A DNA stretch of 64,000 bases. Origin: Flexithrix dorotheae DSM 6795. Lineage in GTDB: Bacteria > Bacteroidota > Bacteroidia > Cytophagales > Flammeovirgaceae. The DNA is taken from contig NZ_KB903431.1 in NCBI RefSeq assembly GCF_000379765.1, forward strand, positions 124,001 through 188,000. The letters run 5' to 3'. Every line of letters begins with the position of its first letter. Position 1 is the first letter of the stretch. Shown here piece after piece: positions 44,952 through 55,272 of the stretch. The notes beneath the pieces are model-generated. The model saw nothing but the letters and a program-made list of their open reading frames with translations. It searched no databases and was not told where the DNA came from. Made by a program: the position numbers and the translations under genes.

Positions 44952-45746
44952 ATGGAAGTAGAAAAATTGGAATTAAGTCATAAAAAGTTGGTCAGAGGAT
45001 TGCGGAAAGCAGTTTGGCAACTTCAGGAAGAATTTCAGTTGATTGAAAGTGGGGATAAAGTAATGGTTTGTCTGTCCGGTGGAAAGGATAGCTATACCAT
45101 GCTGGACTTATTATTAAACATGCAACATGCCAGGGGAAATGATTTTGAAATTGTAGCGGTAAATCTCGATCAGAAACAGCCCGATTATCCTGAACATATT
45201 TTGCCCCAATATTTAGAAAGCCTTGGTGTAAAATATCACATTCTTGAAAAAGATACTTATAGTATTGTAAAAGATAAAGTTCCTGAAGGCAAAACGATGT
45301 GTAGTTTATGCTCCAGGTTGAGAAGAGGAAATTTATATAGTTATGCGGATGAAATTGGCGCTAATAAAATCGCTCTGGGCCATCACAGGGAAGATGTACT
45401 GGAAACCTTTTTCCTCAATTTGTTTTTTGGAGGGAAAATAGAAACCATGCCTCCAAAGTTTGAATCGGATGATGCCAGACATATTATAATACGTCCCATG
45501 GTTTATTGCAAAGAATCGGAAATTGCCGAATATGCCCAATTGCGGGAATTTCCAATTATTCCCTGTAACCTCTGTGGCTCGCAACCCAAAATGCAGCGAC
45601 AAATGATAAAAGCCATGCTCGATGGCTGGGAAAAGGAATACCCGGACAGAAAAGGCATTATTCTAACCGCCCTGAAAAATGTGCACCCTTCCCATCTGCT
45701 GGACAAGAAAATTTTTGACTTTGAAGGCCTAAAGGATTTGATATAA
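44952..45746 (+). CDS. ttcA: tRNA 2-thiocytidine(32) biosynthesis protein TtcA
   Basis: 264 residues with the PP-loop SGGKDS (42-47), the CxxC pair C116/C119 ([12 protein letters not shown]) and a downstream C204/C207 (PCNLCGSQ) for the Fe-S cluster. TtcA adds sulfur to C32 in the anticodon loop of certain tRNAs, using ATP. It lies 78 bases after the WYL-PhyH gene on the same strand. The substrate base (position 32) is in the arm that anticodon nucleases cut and RtcB would heal, which suggests a functional link. Confidence 0.95.
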   Translation: MEVEKLELSHKKLVRGLRKAVWQLQEEFQLIESGDKVMVCLSGGKDSYTMLDLLLNMQHARGNDFEIVAVNLDQKQPDYPEHILPQYLESLGVKYHILEKDTYSIVKDKVPEGKTMCSLCSRLRRGNLYSYADEIGANKIALGHHREDVLETFFLNLFFGGKIETMPPKFESDDARHIIIRPMVYCKESEIAEYAQLREFPIIPCNLCGSQPKMQRQMIKAMLDGWEKEYPDRKGIILTALKNVHPSHLLDKKIFDFEGLKDLI

Positions 45747-45754
45747 TATTGAGT

Positions 45755-46990
45755 CTATTCAATCAGGCTTTTTATTTCATTATAAAACTTTTGCATGGTT
45801 TGATTACCACGGGTTTGTGTGAAATAGCATATAATTAAATCTTTTTCGGGAATAACAAATGCCACGGTGCCATCTGAACCACTATGCCCAAAAACAGGTT
45901 TTTGCCCATTTATTGGTTTTGTAAGAATTTGCATCTGCATACCATAACCATAAGAATTTAGCTTTTCAGATTTTATAGATAATGGAGTAGGTTCTAATGC
46001 CTTTTGAATACTTTCTGGACTTAGAATATAAAGAGAATCAGTTTTTCCATTGTCAGACCACATTTTTAAAAACCGAGCATAATCAATTGGAGTAGAGAAT
46101 AAACCACCTGAGCATCTGAAATATTTGTATTCCAGAGTAGAATCATTATCCCAGTATTTATGGTTTTCCTTTGTGATGGGAATTTTCATATATGCACTTG
46201 AAATGTCAGCTCTTTTTTGGTGCATTGTTAGGGTATCTGAAAAAGTGTTTTCCAACTTAAGGGGTACTATAATTTTCTCCCGGATAAAATCTTCGGGAAG
46301 TTGGCCCGAAACCACTGAAATAATTTGTCCTAAAATTCCAGAATTTATATCACTATATATATAAGATGTATTAACCGGATTTTGTGGACCAATTTTGCCA
46401 ATAGTATCAATAGATGCTTTTAGGGATTGAAACCTTCCAGGAAAGGGAAGTCCATCTTCAAATCCTGAAGTATGAGTTAAAAGATGATAAATATTGATTT
46501 TCTCAGTTTTGGGGTTTTGGAAATTTTTGATGTATTTGCTCACCGGGTCATTTATTTCAAGTTTCTTCTTATCAGCCAACATTAATATTGCTGTTCCGAT
46601 AAAGGGTTTTGTCATAGACCGGATTCTGAAAATGGTGTTTGGTGTTAAAGGAGCTTCTTCTTCAAAATCCTTCCAGCCAATACTGGCATGAATGATCACT
46701 TTTCTACCCTTTATCATCAACCATTCTGCTCCAACAATTTCTCCCCATCTTACCCAGCCTTTTATTTTTTGGGTAATATGGTTGTACTCTTTTTGTAAAT
46801 CTATTATTTCTTTCTCTTGAGCGCCATACTCAAAAAAATGATGAGAGGCTTTAACTTCAGAACTGGAATGATCGAATACAGGAATTTCTACATCGGAAGG
46901 GACTTTCTGGCAGCCAGATAAAAAAAATCCGATTAATAAATACGAAACAAGTTTTTTAAATAAGAAGCTTTCCCGCCTAAAATGTGACAT
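45755..46990 (-). CDS. Serine beta-lactamase-fold hydrolase, lipoprotein
   Basis: 411 residues with SPII lipobox FFLSGC. Class C/esterase motifs: SMTKP (S-x-x-K), YSDIN (Y-x-N) and HSGSDG (H-x-G). Probably a periplasmic peptidase or esterase, not necessarily a drug-resistance beta-lactamase. Convergent with ttcA. Confidence 0.88.
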   Translation of the reverse strand: MSHFRRESFLFKKLVSYLLIGFFLSGCQKVPSDVEIPVFDHSSSEVKASHHFFEYGAQEKEIIDLQKEYNHITQKIKGWVRWGEIVGAEWLMIKGRKVIIHASIGWKDFEEEAPLTPNTIFRIRSMTKPFIGTAILMLADKKKLEINDPVSKYIKNFQNPKTEKINIYHLLTHTSGFEDGLPFPGRFQSLKASIDTIGKIGPQNPVNTSYIYSDINSGILGQIISVVSGQLPEDFIREKIIVPLKLENTFSDTLTMHQKRADISSAYMKIPITKENHKYWDNDSTLEYKYFRCSGGLFSTPIDYARFLKMWSDNGKTDSLYILSPESIQKALEPTPLSIKSEKLNSYGYGMQMQILTKPINGQKPVFGHSGSDGTVAFVIPEKDLIICYFTQTRGNQTMQKFYNEIKSLIE

Positions 46991-47648
46991 GAGGAAATTG
47001 GGATTGGTAAATAATTTTATGATTAGTAGGTATTTGAAAAATTAAATTACTGACACTTTGAAAAAATTGGTGAAAAAATTAAAAAAATGAATTGAAATAA
47101 AGCAAAAATCTAAAATCAGGAAATTAGTGGAGGGTGGAATTGGTGTCAACTTTAAAAAAAAATTGGATTCCGGGACTGAGAAATTTCAAATGCACACTAA
47201 AAAATGAAGAAATTATTTCGTGACCATCTGGCTATATATGTATGGAAATTGTTGGATTTTGAAACTTTTTTATAAAAAGTGATTCTATTGAGTGGGTTGT
47301 TTACACCAGATTTTTAGTCTAAAACAATAATTTTTCACTTTTTAAATATTTCAATAAAAGATTGCATTTTAAAGGTCTTTAGCATAGTAATCTTTAATTG
47401 CAAAAGGTAAACAGCTGTTTTTGCTCGGTAAAACCATGATTTTTCGGGACTAATTTTTTCAAGGTCAATTTTAATTTACCTTAAAAATTCCTGAGAATCT
47501 GTTTTTTAACCAAATATTTTAAGGTGGCTTATCATCTAACTGACACTGTAAGGTTTTCGCCAGTTTTGATATCACTTTGGTATTTATTCCCTCTATCTTA
47601 GCAATACGAAATCACAAAAAAATACAATCGTTAACTAAATGTAAAACA
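46991..47648. other. AT-rich intergenic leader before the sigma factor
   Basis: 658 bases with no ORF I can support, no hairpin terminator and no repeat seen. It contains the promoters of the sigma factor (+) and the hydrolase (-), but no TAnnTTTG box is convincing. Confidence 0.5.
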
Positions 47649-48257
47649 ATGAGGAAATTCAAAATAAGTGACTGCGAATTAATTACTAAGTATAAAAAAG
47701 GTGACGAGAAAGCTTTTGAAGAGCTGGTAACAAGGCACAAAAATAAAATTTATACTACTATTTTACTAATTGTAAAAGATACTGAAATCGCAGAAGATTT
47801 ACTACAGGAAACATTTATTAAAGCGATTAAAACTATCCAGTCTGGTAGATATAATGAGGAAGGAAAATTCTTGCCTTGGATTTCAAGAATTGCTCACAAT
47901 ATGGCTATCGACTACTTTAGAAAACAAAAAAGATATCCTACTATTGTAATGGAGGATGGAAGTAATGTTTTCAACACTTTAGAATTCTCTGAAGATTCAT
48001 TCGAATCGCTTCAAATTAAAAAAGAAACACATGCAAGATTGAGATCTTTGATCCAAAATCTTCCTGATGCTCAAAAAGAAGTATTAATGATGAGACATTA
48101 TATGAAAATGAGCTTCCAGGAAATTGCAGAGACTACAGGAGTAAGTATAAACACTGCCTTGGGAAGAATGAGATATGCTTTAATTAATTTAAGAAAGCAA
48201 ATGACAAACATGAATCCTGAAGAAAAATCATTTGAAAAAAAGAACCAGTCACGATAA
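47649..48257 (+). CDS. ECF-type sigma factor (sigma-70 family)
   Basis: 202 residues from the ATG at 47649, chosen over an upstream start that adds an unlikely leader. Region 2: KKGDEKAFEELVTRHKNKIYTTILLIVKDTEIAEDLLQETFIKAIK; region 4: LPDAQKEVLMMRHYMKMSFQEIAETTGVSINTALGRMRYALINLRKQM. No anti-sigma gene is adjacent; the very long leader is odd. Confidence 0.9.
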   Translation: MRKFKISDCELITKYKKGDEKAFEELVTRHKNKIYTTILLIVKDTEIAEDLLQETFIKAIKTIQSGRYNEEGKFLPWISRIAHNMAIDYFRKQKRYPTIVMEDGSNVFNTLEFSEDSFESLQIKKETHARLRSLIQNLPDAQKEVLMMRHYMKMSFQEIAETTGVSINTALGRMRYALINLRKQMTNMNPEEKSFEKKNQSR

Positions 48258-48278
48258 ATGAATTTTACTACTTGATAT

Positions 48279-48308
48279 AAAGCCAGGCTTTTTGCCTGGC
48301 TTTTTTTA
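48279..48308 (+). terminator. Terminator after sigma factor
   Basis: 10-bp stem (48279-48288 with 48294-48303), five-T loop, followed by a T run. Confidence 0.9.
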
Positions 48309-48315
48309 TACCCAA

Positions 48316-48357
48316 AAACAAAAAGCCCCTCCAGAAAATCAGAGGGGCTTTTTGTTT
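48316..48357 (-). terminator. Terminator after GMC small subunit gene
   Basis: 15-bp perfect stem (48316-48330 with 48343-48357), A and T runs on both sides. Confidence 0.88.
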
Positions 48358-48376
48358 GTTTTAAAGAATTAAAAAA

Positions 48377-48949
48377 TTAGATGGCCCAGGCCTTATCTCC
48401 TTTTTTGTAAGGCATGCACGGGTCATACCGACCTGGAGTTTCCACATATCTCAGTGCCTGAGTAGCTCCAATTTCTGACGAAAAATAGCCCCAAAGGGTC
48501 AGCTCTTTGATCATTCGGAAATAATGATTAGGGTCCTCTGGTTTTTTATTTTTGGAATATTCTCCTGCTTCCTTATCTAATTTTTCCAGAACTTCCTTTT
48601 TCTTTTCCGGTGTAAAGCTCAGAAAATCATCCCCACCATTTTCTTTTGCAAAGTCATTCAGTTTAGAAATTCCTTCTAAGAAAATCTTTTGATCTTTTTC
48701 CTCATAGCAATCAGTGACGATTACCTTCATAAATTCTCCAATTTTAGCAGCCTTTGCCCCCGGAGAAGATGCTGTATTAGGCAGAATGGTATCCCCAACT
48801 TCATCCAGAAAACTGATATTATTTGCTGTGAATTCAATATTTGAAAGTTGTGGAGTGCCTTCCTTACACCCATAAAGAAATATTTCCGCTCCAATGATAC
48901 TTCCACCAAGGATCATGGAAACTCTGGATAATGCATCTCTTCTGTTCAT
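48377..48949 (-). CDS. Gluconate 2-dehydrogenase subunit 3 family protein
   Basis: 190 residues starting MNRRDALSRVSMILGGSIIGA, an RR-containing Tat-like signal sequence, then a helical domain. It is the usual small subunit of GMC oxidoreductases of the gluconate 2-dehydrogenase type and is encoded 54 bases downstream of its partner. Confidence 0.85.
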   Translation of the reverse strand: MNRRDALSRVSMILGGSIIGAEIFLYGCKEGTPQLSNIEFTANNISFLDEVGDTILPNTASSPGAKAAKIGEFMKVIVTDCYEEKDQKIFLEGISKLNDFAKENGGDDFLSFTPEKKKEVLEKLDKEAGEYSKNKKPEDPNHYFRMIKELTLWGYFSSEIGATQALRYVETPGRYDPCMPYKKGDKAWAI

Positions 48950-49002
48950 AATTTAATAATTTTATTAAAAAGAGTTTTACTCAATTAAATCAGGGTTAAT
49001 AA

Positions 49003-50679
49003 TTAAAGATTCATCTTTTTTAATTCACTTACAGCATGGTCTGCAGCTCTTGCAGTAAATGCCATATAAGTCAAAGATGGATTTTGACATCCACCTGAAG
49101 TCATGAATGAACCATCAGTAACATAAACATTTTTGGCATCCCATACCTGATTGTGTTTATTCAGGACTGAAGTTTTGGGATCTCTTCCCATTCTTGCAGT
49201 ACCCATTTCGTGAATTCCTCTTCCGGGAGTGCCATCTCCATCATGACCTTTTACATCTTTTACTCCTGCTGCTTCAAGCATTTCCAAACCATCATTGAGC
49301 ATATCTTTTCTCATTTTCAGCTCATTTTCCTTCAATTCACAGTCAATAGCCACCACGTTTAGTCCCCACTTATCTGTTTTGGTTTTATCCAAGGTGATTT
49401 TATTTTCATGATAGGGTAAAATTTCACCAAATCCTCCCATTCCAAATGTCCATCTTCCAGGCTCGGTAAGTGCTTCTTTAAATTCTGCTCCAATCGTATA
49501 TTCAGGAACATCTCTTCGCCAGCTTTCCCTTCCTGATCCTCCCTGATAGCCAAATCCTCTTAAATAATCCCTTTTATCACCGAACAAATTTCTAAACCGT
49601 GGTAAATAAAAACCTCCAGGCCTTCTACCGTAATAGTATTTATCCTCATATCCTTCAACCCATCCTCCAACGCCAACACCCAGGTGGTGGTCCATTAAAT
49701 TGTGGCCTAATTCTCCACTGCTACTTCCTAAGCCTCCTTCCCATACATCTGTAGCAGAGTTCATTAGAATCCAGGTTGAATTAATTGTAGAGGCATTTAG
49801 AAAAATTACCTTTGCTTTATATACATAAGTTTGGTTGGTTTCTGCATCCAAAACTTCTACGCCTGTTGCTTTTTTTGTATCCTTATCGTACAAAATTTGG
49901 GTAACAATAGAGTAGGGTCGGAGAGTAAGGTTTCCGGTTTTGGTAGCCGCTGGTAAGGTAGACGATTGTGTACTAAAATACCCTCCAAATGGACAACCCA
50001 GGCTACATTTATTTCTATATTGACATTGATTCCTACCCTCAAGTGGTCCGGTAACGTGTGCAACCCTTCCCATAACTATATGTCTGTTCGGGAATTTTTG
50101 ATTGATTCTCGCAGCCACATCTTTTTCCACACAAGTCATTGGTAATGCGGGAAGGTATTGACCATCTGGGAGTTGGGGTAAACCATCCCTGTTTCCACTA
50201 ATCCCTGCAAATTTTTCTACATGATCATACCAGGGCGCAATTTCCTTATATCTAACGGGCCAGTCTACGGCAATTCCATCTTCAGCATTGGCATTAAAAT
50301 CAAAATCACTAAGCCTGTAACTATGTTTTCCCCACATCAGCGACCTTCCCCCTACATGGTATCCTCTAAACCAGTCAAATCTTTTTACTTCGGTATAAGG
50401 ACAATCTTTTTCATTAACCCACCACTCCAGGTTTTTTTCACTTAAAGGATAATCTCTTTTAAGGACAGGATAATCTTTGATCATTTGTTGAGTTCGGGTA
50501 CCTCTGTGAGGGAAATCCCATGGAGCTTTCATTGCATTTGGATAGTCTTTTACGTGCTCCACATTCATCCCTCTTTCTAACATAATCACCTTCAATCCTT
50601 TCTCGCACAGTTCTTTGGCTGCCCATCCGCCACTAATTCCTGAGCCAACCACAATCGCATCAAATTCATTTTCTTTCAT
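49003..50679 (-). CDS. GMC-family oxidoreductase (gluconate/sugar dehydrogenase)
   Basis: 558 residues with the FAD-binding GxGxxG region (AIVVGSGISGGWAAKEL), the GMC signature in the middle (HYVGGRSLMWGKHSY) and the C-terminal GGCQNPSLT active-site region. It should oxidise a sugar or gluconate with the small subunit. The divergent lactonase gene 320 bases away suggests a sugar acid/lactone pathway. Confidence 0.9.
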   Translation of the reverse strand: MKENEFDAIVVGSGISGGWAAKELCEKGLKVIMLERGMNVEHVKDYPNAMKAPWDFPHRGTRTQQMIKDYPVLKRDYPLSEKNLEWWVNEKDCPYTEVKRFDWFRGYHVGGRSLMWGKHSYRLSDFDFNANAEDGIAVDWPVRYKEIAPWYDHVEKFAGISGNRDGLPQLPDGQYLPALPMTCVEKDVAARINQKFPNRHIVMGRVAHVTGPLEGRNQCQYRNKCSLGCPFGGYFSTQSSTLPAATKTGNLTLRPYSIVTQILYDKDTKKATGVEVLDAETNQTYVYKAKVIFLNASTINSTWILMNSATDVWEGGLGSSSGELGHNLMDHHLGVGVGGWVEGYEDKYYYGRRPGGFYLPRFRNLFGDKRDYLRGFGYQGGSGRESWRRDVPEYTIGAEFKEALTEPGRWTFGMGGFGEILPYHENKITLDKTKTDKWGLNVVAIDCELKENELKMRKDMLNDGLEMLEAAGVKDVKGHDGDGTPGRGIHEMGTARMGRDPKTSVLNKHNQVWDAKNVYVTDGSFMTSGGCQNPSLTYMAFTARAADHAVSELKKMNL

Positions 50680-51000
50680 ATTCAGTACTAAAATTTGTTT
50701 ATGTTAATCATTTCATCTTATAAAGATAGGTGGAAAAACCCTGAATATGGATATTAAAATGAATTTTAGAATGAATGTAAAGAGGCTATTCTTTGATGAC
50801 TTTCCTGAGGAAACTATAAATTAATTTCTGCCGCTCAAAAAATTACAACAATGGTCAAATTTTAAAACTTATTTCATGCTTGTAAATCAGCCCCTTAATG
50901 CAATCAAAAAGAATATTTATTACTGGATGTAAAAATCAACATAAACTTCTATCTTGGAGGTGAATTTCAATTTAATAAAAGAAAAGCTAGACTAAATTAG

Positions 51001-52110
51001 ATGAAAGTAATTTTAAGTATGATGGTATTCGCTTTCACATTTGGAGTGATCGTATTAACACAAAAGCAGGACAATATAACCCAAAAAGATTTCCCTTTTT
51101 TTGTGGGAACTTATACAAAAGGGGAAAGTGAAGGGATTTATAAATATATCCTGAAAAATGATGGTGTTTTGGAAAAAGTAGGCCTGGCTGCAAAAATTTC
51201 CAATCCCTCTTTTCTAACCATCACAGACGATCGTAAATTTCTTATTTCAGTAGATGAATCGAAGGAAGGAATGGTGGAAGCTTTTCGCATTGAAGGGGAT
51301 GAGTTAAAATCGATAAATAAACAATCTTCGGGAGGGGAATATCCATGTTTTATTGGGGTCAATAAAAAGGGATTTGTGACTACAGCCAATTACGGAAATG
51401 GTACAATCGGTTTATTGAAAATTGATGCTGAAGGAAAACTGGAGGGCCCGTTAGATATATTGCAACATACAGGCTCGGGCACAACTTCCAGACAAAAAGG
51501 ACCACATGCCCATTCTGTTTGGTTCCGGAATAACGGGAAAGAAATTGTATCGGTTGACTTGGGTACCAATGAAATTTGGTTTTCTAATTTAGATGCAAAA
51601 AATGGAAAGCTGGTATCTCAAAATCCTCAAAAGCTGGCAATGTCTGATGGGGCAGGACCAAGGCACATGACTTTCCATCCCACAAAAAAATGGGCTTATG
51701 TGCTTAATGAACTTTCATCTACCGTGACATTTATAGAAAACGAGTCTTCCAAAGCATATCAAATTGTAAGTTCCATTTCCACTTTACCAGATAATTTTGA
51801 TCAGCCAAATTCCTGTGCTGATATCCATATTTCTGAGGATGGAAAGTTTTTGTATGCCTCCAATAGAGGGCATGACAGCATTGTGATTTTCCAAATAAAC
51901 CAGAAGGATGGAACACTCTCATTAGTCGGGCATGAAAAAACAAGAGGGGAGACCCCAAGGAATTTTAATTTATCGCCTGATAACCGGTATTTACTGGTGG
52001 CCAATCAAAAAACAAATTCCATTGTGTCCTTTAAAAGAAATGGAGATACAGGAAAACTGGAATTTGTATCAGAAATTGAAGCACCCACTCCGGTTTGTAT
52101 TATGTTTTGA
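51001..52110 (+). CDS. Lactonase-family (YkgB/6-phosphogluconolactonase-type) beta-propeller protein
   Basis: 369 residues with a signal peptide or N-terminal helix and seven-bladed propeller repeats (FFVGTYTKGESEGIYKY, GPRHMTFHPTKKWAYVLNELSSTVTF, FNLSPDNRYLLVANQKTNSIVSFKR). Hydrolyses a lactone; this periplasmic position pairs it with the GMC dehydrogenase. Confidence 0.88.
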   Translation: MKVILSMMVFAFTFGVIVLTQKQDNITQKDFPFFVGTYTKGESEGIYKYILKNDGVLEKVGLAAKISNPSFLTITDDRKFLISVDESKEGMVEAFRIEGDELKSINKQSSGGEYPCFIGVNKKGFVTTANYGNGTIGLLKIDAEGKLEGPLDILQHTGSGTTSRQKGPHAHSVWFRNNGKEIVSVDLGTNEIWFSNLDAKNGKLVSQNPQKLAMSDGAGPRHMTFHPTKKWAYVLNELSSTVTFIENESSKAYQIVSSISTLPDNFDQPNSCADIHISEDGKFLYASNRGHDSIVIFQINQKDGTLSLVGHEKTRGETPRNFNLSPDNRYLLVANQKTNSIVSFKRNGDTGKLEFVSEIEAPTPVCIMF

Positions 52111-52166
52111 TATTTTTTAACAAGCTCTATTTTGATGAAGTTGTTAAAAAAGAATGTCCTTGTTTT

Positions 52167-53054
52167 ATGGAAAATCAAAACCACAAATATTTTTTGCTAA
52201 ATTATGTATTCATTTTAGGATTAATTATCCTTTTGCTGAATGACCATTTTTTTAAATTAGAATACTCCAATTGGATTACGGGGAAGTTATCTGATTTTGT
52301 TGGATTGCTAATTTTACCAATGGTTATCTCTTATTTGTTTCCAAAAAAGATTGGCAGAAATGTTTTTATTACAGCTTTATTTTTCATTTTTTGGAAATCA
52401 ATCTATTCTCAATCCCTGATTGATTTTTATAATCAATTTGCGCTAATTAGAATTACAAGAGTAGTTGACTATACTGATTTAATTGCCTTAAGTATACTTC
52501 CATTTTCCTATTACTATTTATTAAATATTAGAAAAATTGACTGGTTACTGATTAACCACTTAAATGTGAAACCAGGATTAATTTTAATTCCAACTATAGT
52601 AATATTTATGGCAACTTCACCTCCCTATAATTATCGCTATACCTTTTCAGATGGGGAATTACAATGCTCTTCATGTTTTCAAACTCTAAAATTAAGTAAG
52701 AGTGAAATTTTAAATATTTTAATTGAAAATGATCTCAATATTTCTATTGATAGTCTTCCACGGGAAAATACATTTGGTGATTTTGATGATTACTGGAAAG
52801 ATTCTACCCAAAATTTAGTTAGTAATTATCCATATTATAAAATTGATACCCTCATAGTAGAAAAGGACACTATAACCGACTTTCAATTTGCCTTAGTTGA
52901 ATTATCAGAAGATAAAACAAAGGTTTGGCTTAATGGGATGAATATTTCTCAGGATATAACAGATAATAAGGTAGAAAGGAAATTGAGAAAATATTATAAA
53001 AAATTACTCAAAGACTATCTGAAATATATTTTAAAATCAAAACCATCTGAATAA
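52167..53054 (+). CDS. Hypothetical membrane protein
   Basis: 295 residues from the ATG at 52167. Five predicted transmembrane helices in the first ~170 residues (for example YFLLNYVFILGLIILLLNDHFF and KLSDFVGLLILPMVISYLF), then a soluble, charged C-terminal domain of about 125 residues. No family recognised. Starts 57 bases after the lactonase, possibly cotranscribed. Confidence 0.7.
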   Translation: MENQNHKYFLLNYVFILGLIILLLNDHFFKLEYSNWITGKLSDFVGLLILPMVISYLFPKKIGRNVFITALFFIFWKSIYSQSLIDFYNQFALIRITRVVDYTDLIALSILPFSYYYLLNIRKIDWLLINHLNVKPGLILIPTIVIFMATSPPYNYRYTFSDGELQCSSCFQTLKLSKSEILNILIENDLNISIDSLPRENTFGDFDDYWKDSTQNLVSNYPYYKIDTLIVEKDTITDFQFALVELSEDKTKVWLNGMNISQDITDNKVERKLRKYYKKLLKDYLKYILKSKPSE

Positions 53055-53203
53055 CCAGGTAAGTCTCCTATTTATAATTTGGCATTTCTAATTTAAATCC
53101 TCCTTCACCATTTTACCAAAAGCCATTAATTCTCCATTTTCATTAGATAAAATGGATGGATATTATTCATTGTTCCAAATCCAGGCAATTCTGCCTATTC
53201 CAT

Positions 53204-53303
53204 ATTTAAGCACCAGTGCTCACTATTATTTCCGAGAAAAAGTAATCCCTCTATCAGTCTTTTATGGCAAAATAATACACGGTTAACTTTGAATTATTAC
53301 TTA
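53204..53303 (+). repeat. Dispersed intergenic repeat, copy C
   Basis: Shortest copy; it lacks the about 20-base segment between GCTC and TATTATTT present in A and B. It lies 150 bases downstream of the membrane protein gene in the same orientation. Contains TAACTTTG, a TAnnTTTG fit. The rest of the 53055-53647 gap has no gene I can support. Confidence 0.85.
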
Positions 53304-53647
53304 TTACAAAATTCAAGTAATGTTTTTCCATAGGAATTCTCATCTACATAATAACTTGATGCCCAACCTTAATACCTTAATTTGATTATCTATGATCGAA
53401 TATAGTTTGCCTTTAAATGATAATAATGGTATATATAGATATAGCAAAAGATTTGTTTGGATTACTTCCGGTTTGTTTCGTTTTTTCTAATAGTAAATAA
53501 GGTGACTTTTTTTGCGAATAGAAAGAATAGCATTTTTTGAGTTTCAACAAATGTGCTTAAAAAGTTTACCATTCTGTGAGAGTTCTGTGATACTTAAGCT
53601 GAACCTTTGTTTAAAATTAATGTAATTCAAAACTGAAATTTTAAACA

Positions 53648-54100
53648 ATGAAAAATTTGACTCTTATTTGGTTTGTTATGGCTGTTTTCACTTTTATTAG
53701 TTGTGAGGACGATACGGAAAAAATAATTGATAGTTCCCTGCCTAACGGAACATTCACGGCTCAAAAGGGAGGTACATTTGTAGCCCAAAATGGCACACCA
53801 ACAGCTGGAACAGTTGATCTTGGTTTAGATGAAGCTGGTTCCACTTTTCTTAAATTTAATGAGGATTTTATGACTGAGCTGGGTACAGGAACGGTAACAG
53901 TTTATTTATCTACCTCAGATACTTTCACCCCAAATCCTGGTGAAGGAAATCCTGATTTAAAGTTAATTGGAGCTATAGGAAGTAATGGAGAATCTTACCA
54001 TAAAATCATGGATACAGTGGAAAGTAAATTTACCCATGTGATTCTGTGGTGTGGTTCTGCTAGTATTCCTTTTGGAAATGCCGCACTGCAAAGTAAATAA
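53648..54100 (+). CDS. DM13-domain lipoprotein
   Basis: 150 residues; SPII lipobox FTFISC. The domain (about 35-150) resembles DM13: GTFTAQKGGTFVAQ, FLKFNEDFMTELGTGTVTVYLS and VILWCGSASIPFGNAAL with the conserved Cys. DM13 proteins are thought to act in surface redox or electron transfer. Single small gene with its own terminator. Confidence 0.78.
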   Translation: MKNLTLIWFVMAVFTFISCEDDTEKIIDSSLPNGTFTAQKGGTFVAQNGTPTAGTVDLGLDEAGSTFLKFNEDFMTELGTGTVTVYLSTSDTFTPNPGEGNPDLKLIGAIGSNGESYHKIMDTVESKFTHVILWCGSASIPFGNAALQSK

Positions 54101-54136
54101 TAATTTATTTTTCCACTTAAAATCTCCTCCTAAGAG

Positions 54137-54164
54137 CAGGGCGTTTTTCTCCCTGCTTTTTCTT
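54137..54164 (+). terminator. Terminator after DM13 lipoprotein gene
   Basis: 7-bp stem (54137-54143 with 54153-54159) followed by a T run. Confidence 0.75.
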
Positions 54165-54331
54165 ACAATTTCAAAATACGTATTCAAAACATGATATAAA
54201 ATAGCTGTTTTTAACAGTTGTTTTCCCTTTCCTCATTTTCAAAATTTTGTTTAAAGATAATGCAAGCGAATACTTGTACAAAATACCAATTCACGATCTA
54301 AAAAAGATATTGTTTTTTTAACCATGCCCCT

Positions 54332-55189
54332 ATGAAAAACATCATTCTTACCTCCATTTATTTGCTCATATTTTCAACTCAAAACTTTGCACAAAGTGGC
54401 TGGGTAAAAGAAAAAGGTACTTATTTTATCCAGGGAAGCTTTAATGTATTTTCTTCAGACCAATATTACAATACCTCAGGAGAGCTTCAGACTTCAGCAT
54501 TAGGAACCGATTTTACTACTACGGCTTTTAAAGTTTATGGGGAATATGGAATTACCAATCGGCTTACCCTTACAGCCAATTTACCCTTGATTAAGTCCAA
54601 CGGTTTTAGCACCACTGAAACAATATTTGGTGTGGGTGATTTGAGAATAGGAGCAAAATATCAGTTATTAAAGTCTTTTCCTTTATCATTGGCTATAGAA
54701 CCCGAAATACCAACTGGAAACGGGGAGCAATTTGCCTTTGCAAAAACTGAAAATGACCTAGGTTTTAGAGAAAAAATAAATATTCCGACTTCTGATGGAG
54801 AGTTTAATGTTTGGTCTACACTTGCTGCTTCTCTTTCCAGTAACAATGGGAGGTATTATGGCAGCATTTATGGTGGTTTTAATTGGAGGACGAAGGGACT
54901 AAGTCACCAATTAAAAGTAGGGACGGAAGCAGGAACTTTATTTTTTGATAAGCTTTGGATTATTGGTAAACTTTGGATTCAGGAATCGTTAACCGAAAAT
55001 CCCAAGAAAGTGCCATTTGTTTATGGAGAAGGGACTGAATTTACTGCTTTTGGAATTACAGCCTTATATAAAATAAATAAGAAAATTAGCATTACAGCAG
55101 AATACCTGGACTATTCAGGATTAATAACCGGTCGAAAAAACATTTATGACGGGCCTGCTTTTGGTTTGGGGGTAGCTTTTGAATACTAA
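54332..55189 (+). CDS. Outer-membrane beta-barrel protein
   Basis: 285 residues with signal peptide (ends FAQ) and amphipathic strands ending in FGLGVAFEY, a C-terminal aromatic residue typical of outer-membrane proteins. Likely a small porin or transporter; specificity unknown. Confidence 0.78.
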   Translation: MKNIILTSIYLLIFSTQNFAQSGWVKEKGTYFIQGSFNVFSSDQYYNTSGELQTSALGTDFTTTAFKVYGEYGITNRLTLTANLPLIKSNGFSTTETIFGVGDLRIGAKYQLLKSFPLSLAIEPEIPTGNGEQFAFAKTENDLGFREKINIPTSDGEFNVWSTLAASLSSNNGRYYGSIYGGFNWRTKGLSHQLKVGTEAGTLFFDKLWIIGKLWIQESLTENPKKVPFVYGEGTEFTAFGITALYKINKKISITAEYLDYSGLITGRKNIYDGPAFGLGVAFEY

Positions 55190-55272
55190 GGTTATTTCTT
55201 GCCTTTTTTCAGCAACAGCCTTTGATAAATAGATCCCCATATTTTCTTATCCAGCAATTTAAATACAACTCA

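Noticed and set aside
39568-45746. Sigma-54/RtcR control of the rtcB operon
   Set aside because: No TGGCAC-N5-TTGC type -24/-12 element and no RtcR gene are visible; the inverted repeat and WYL protein are the better candidates.
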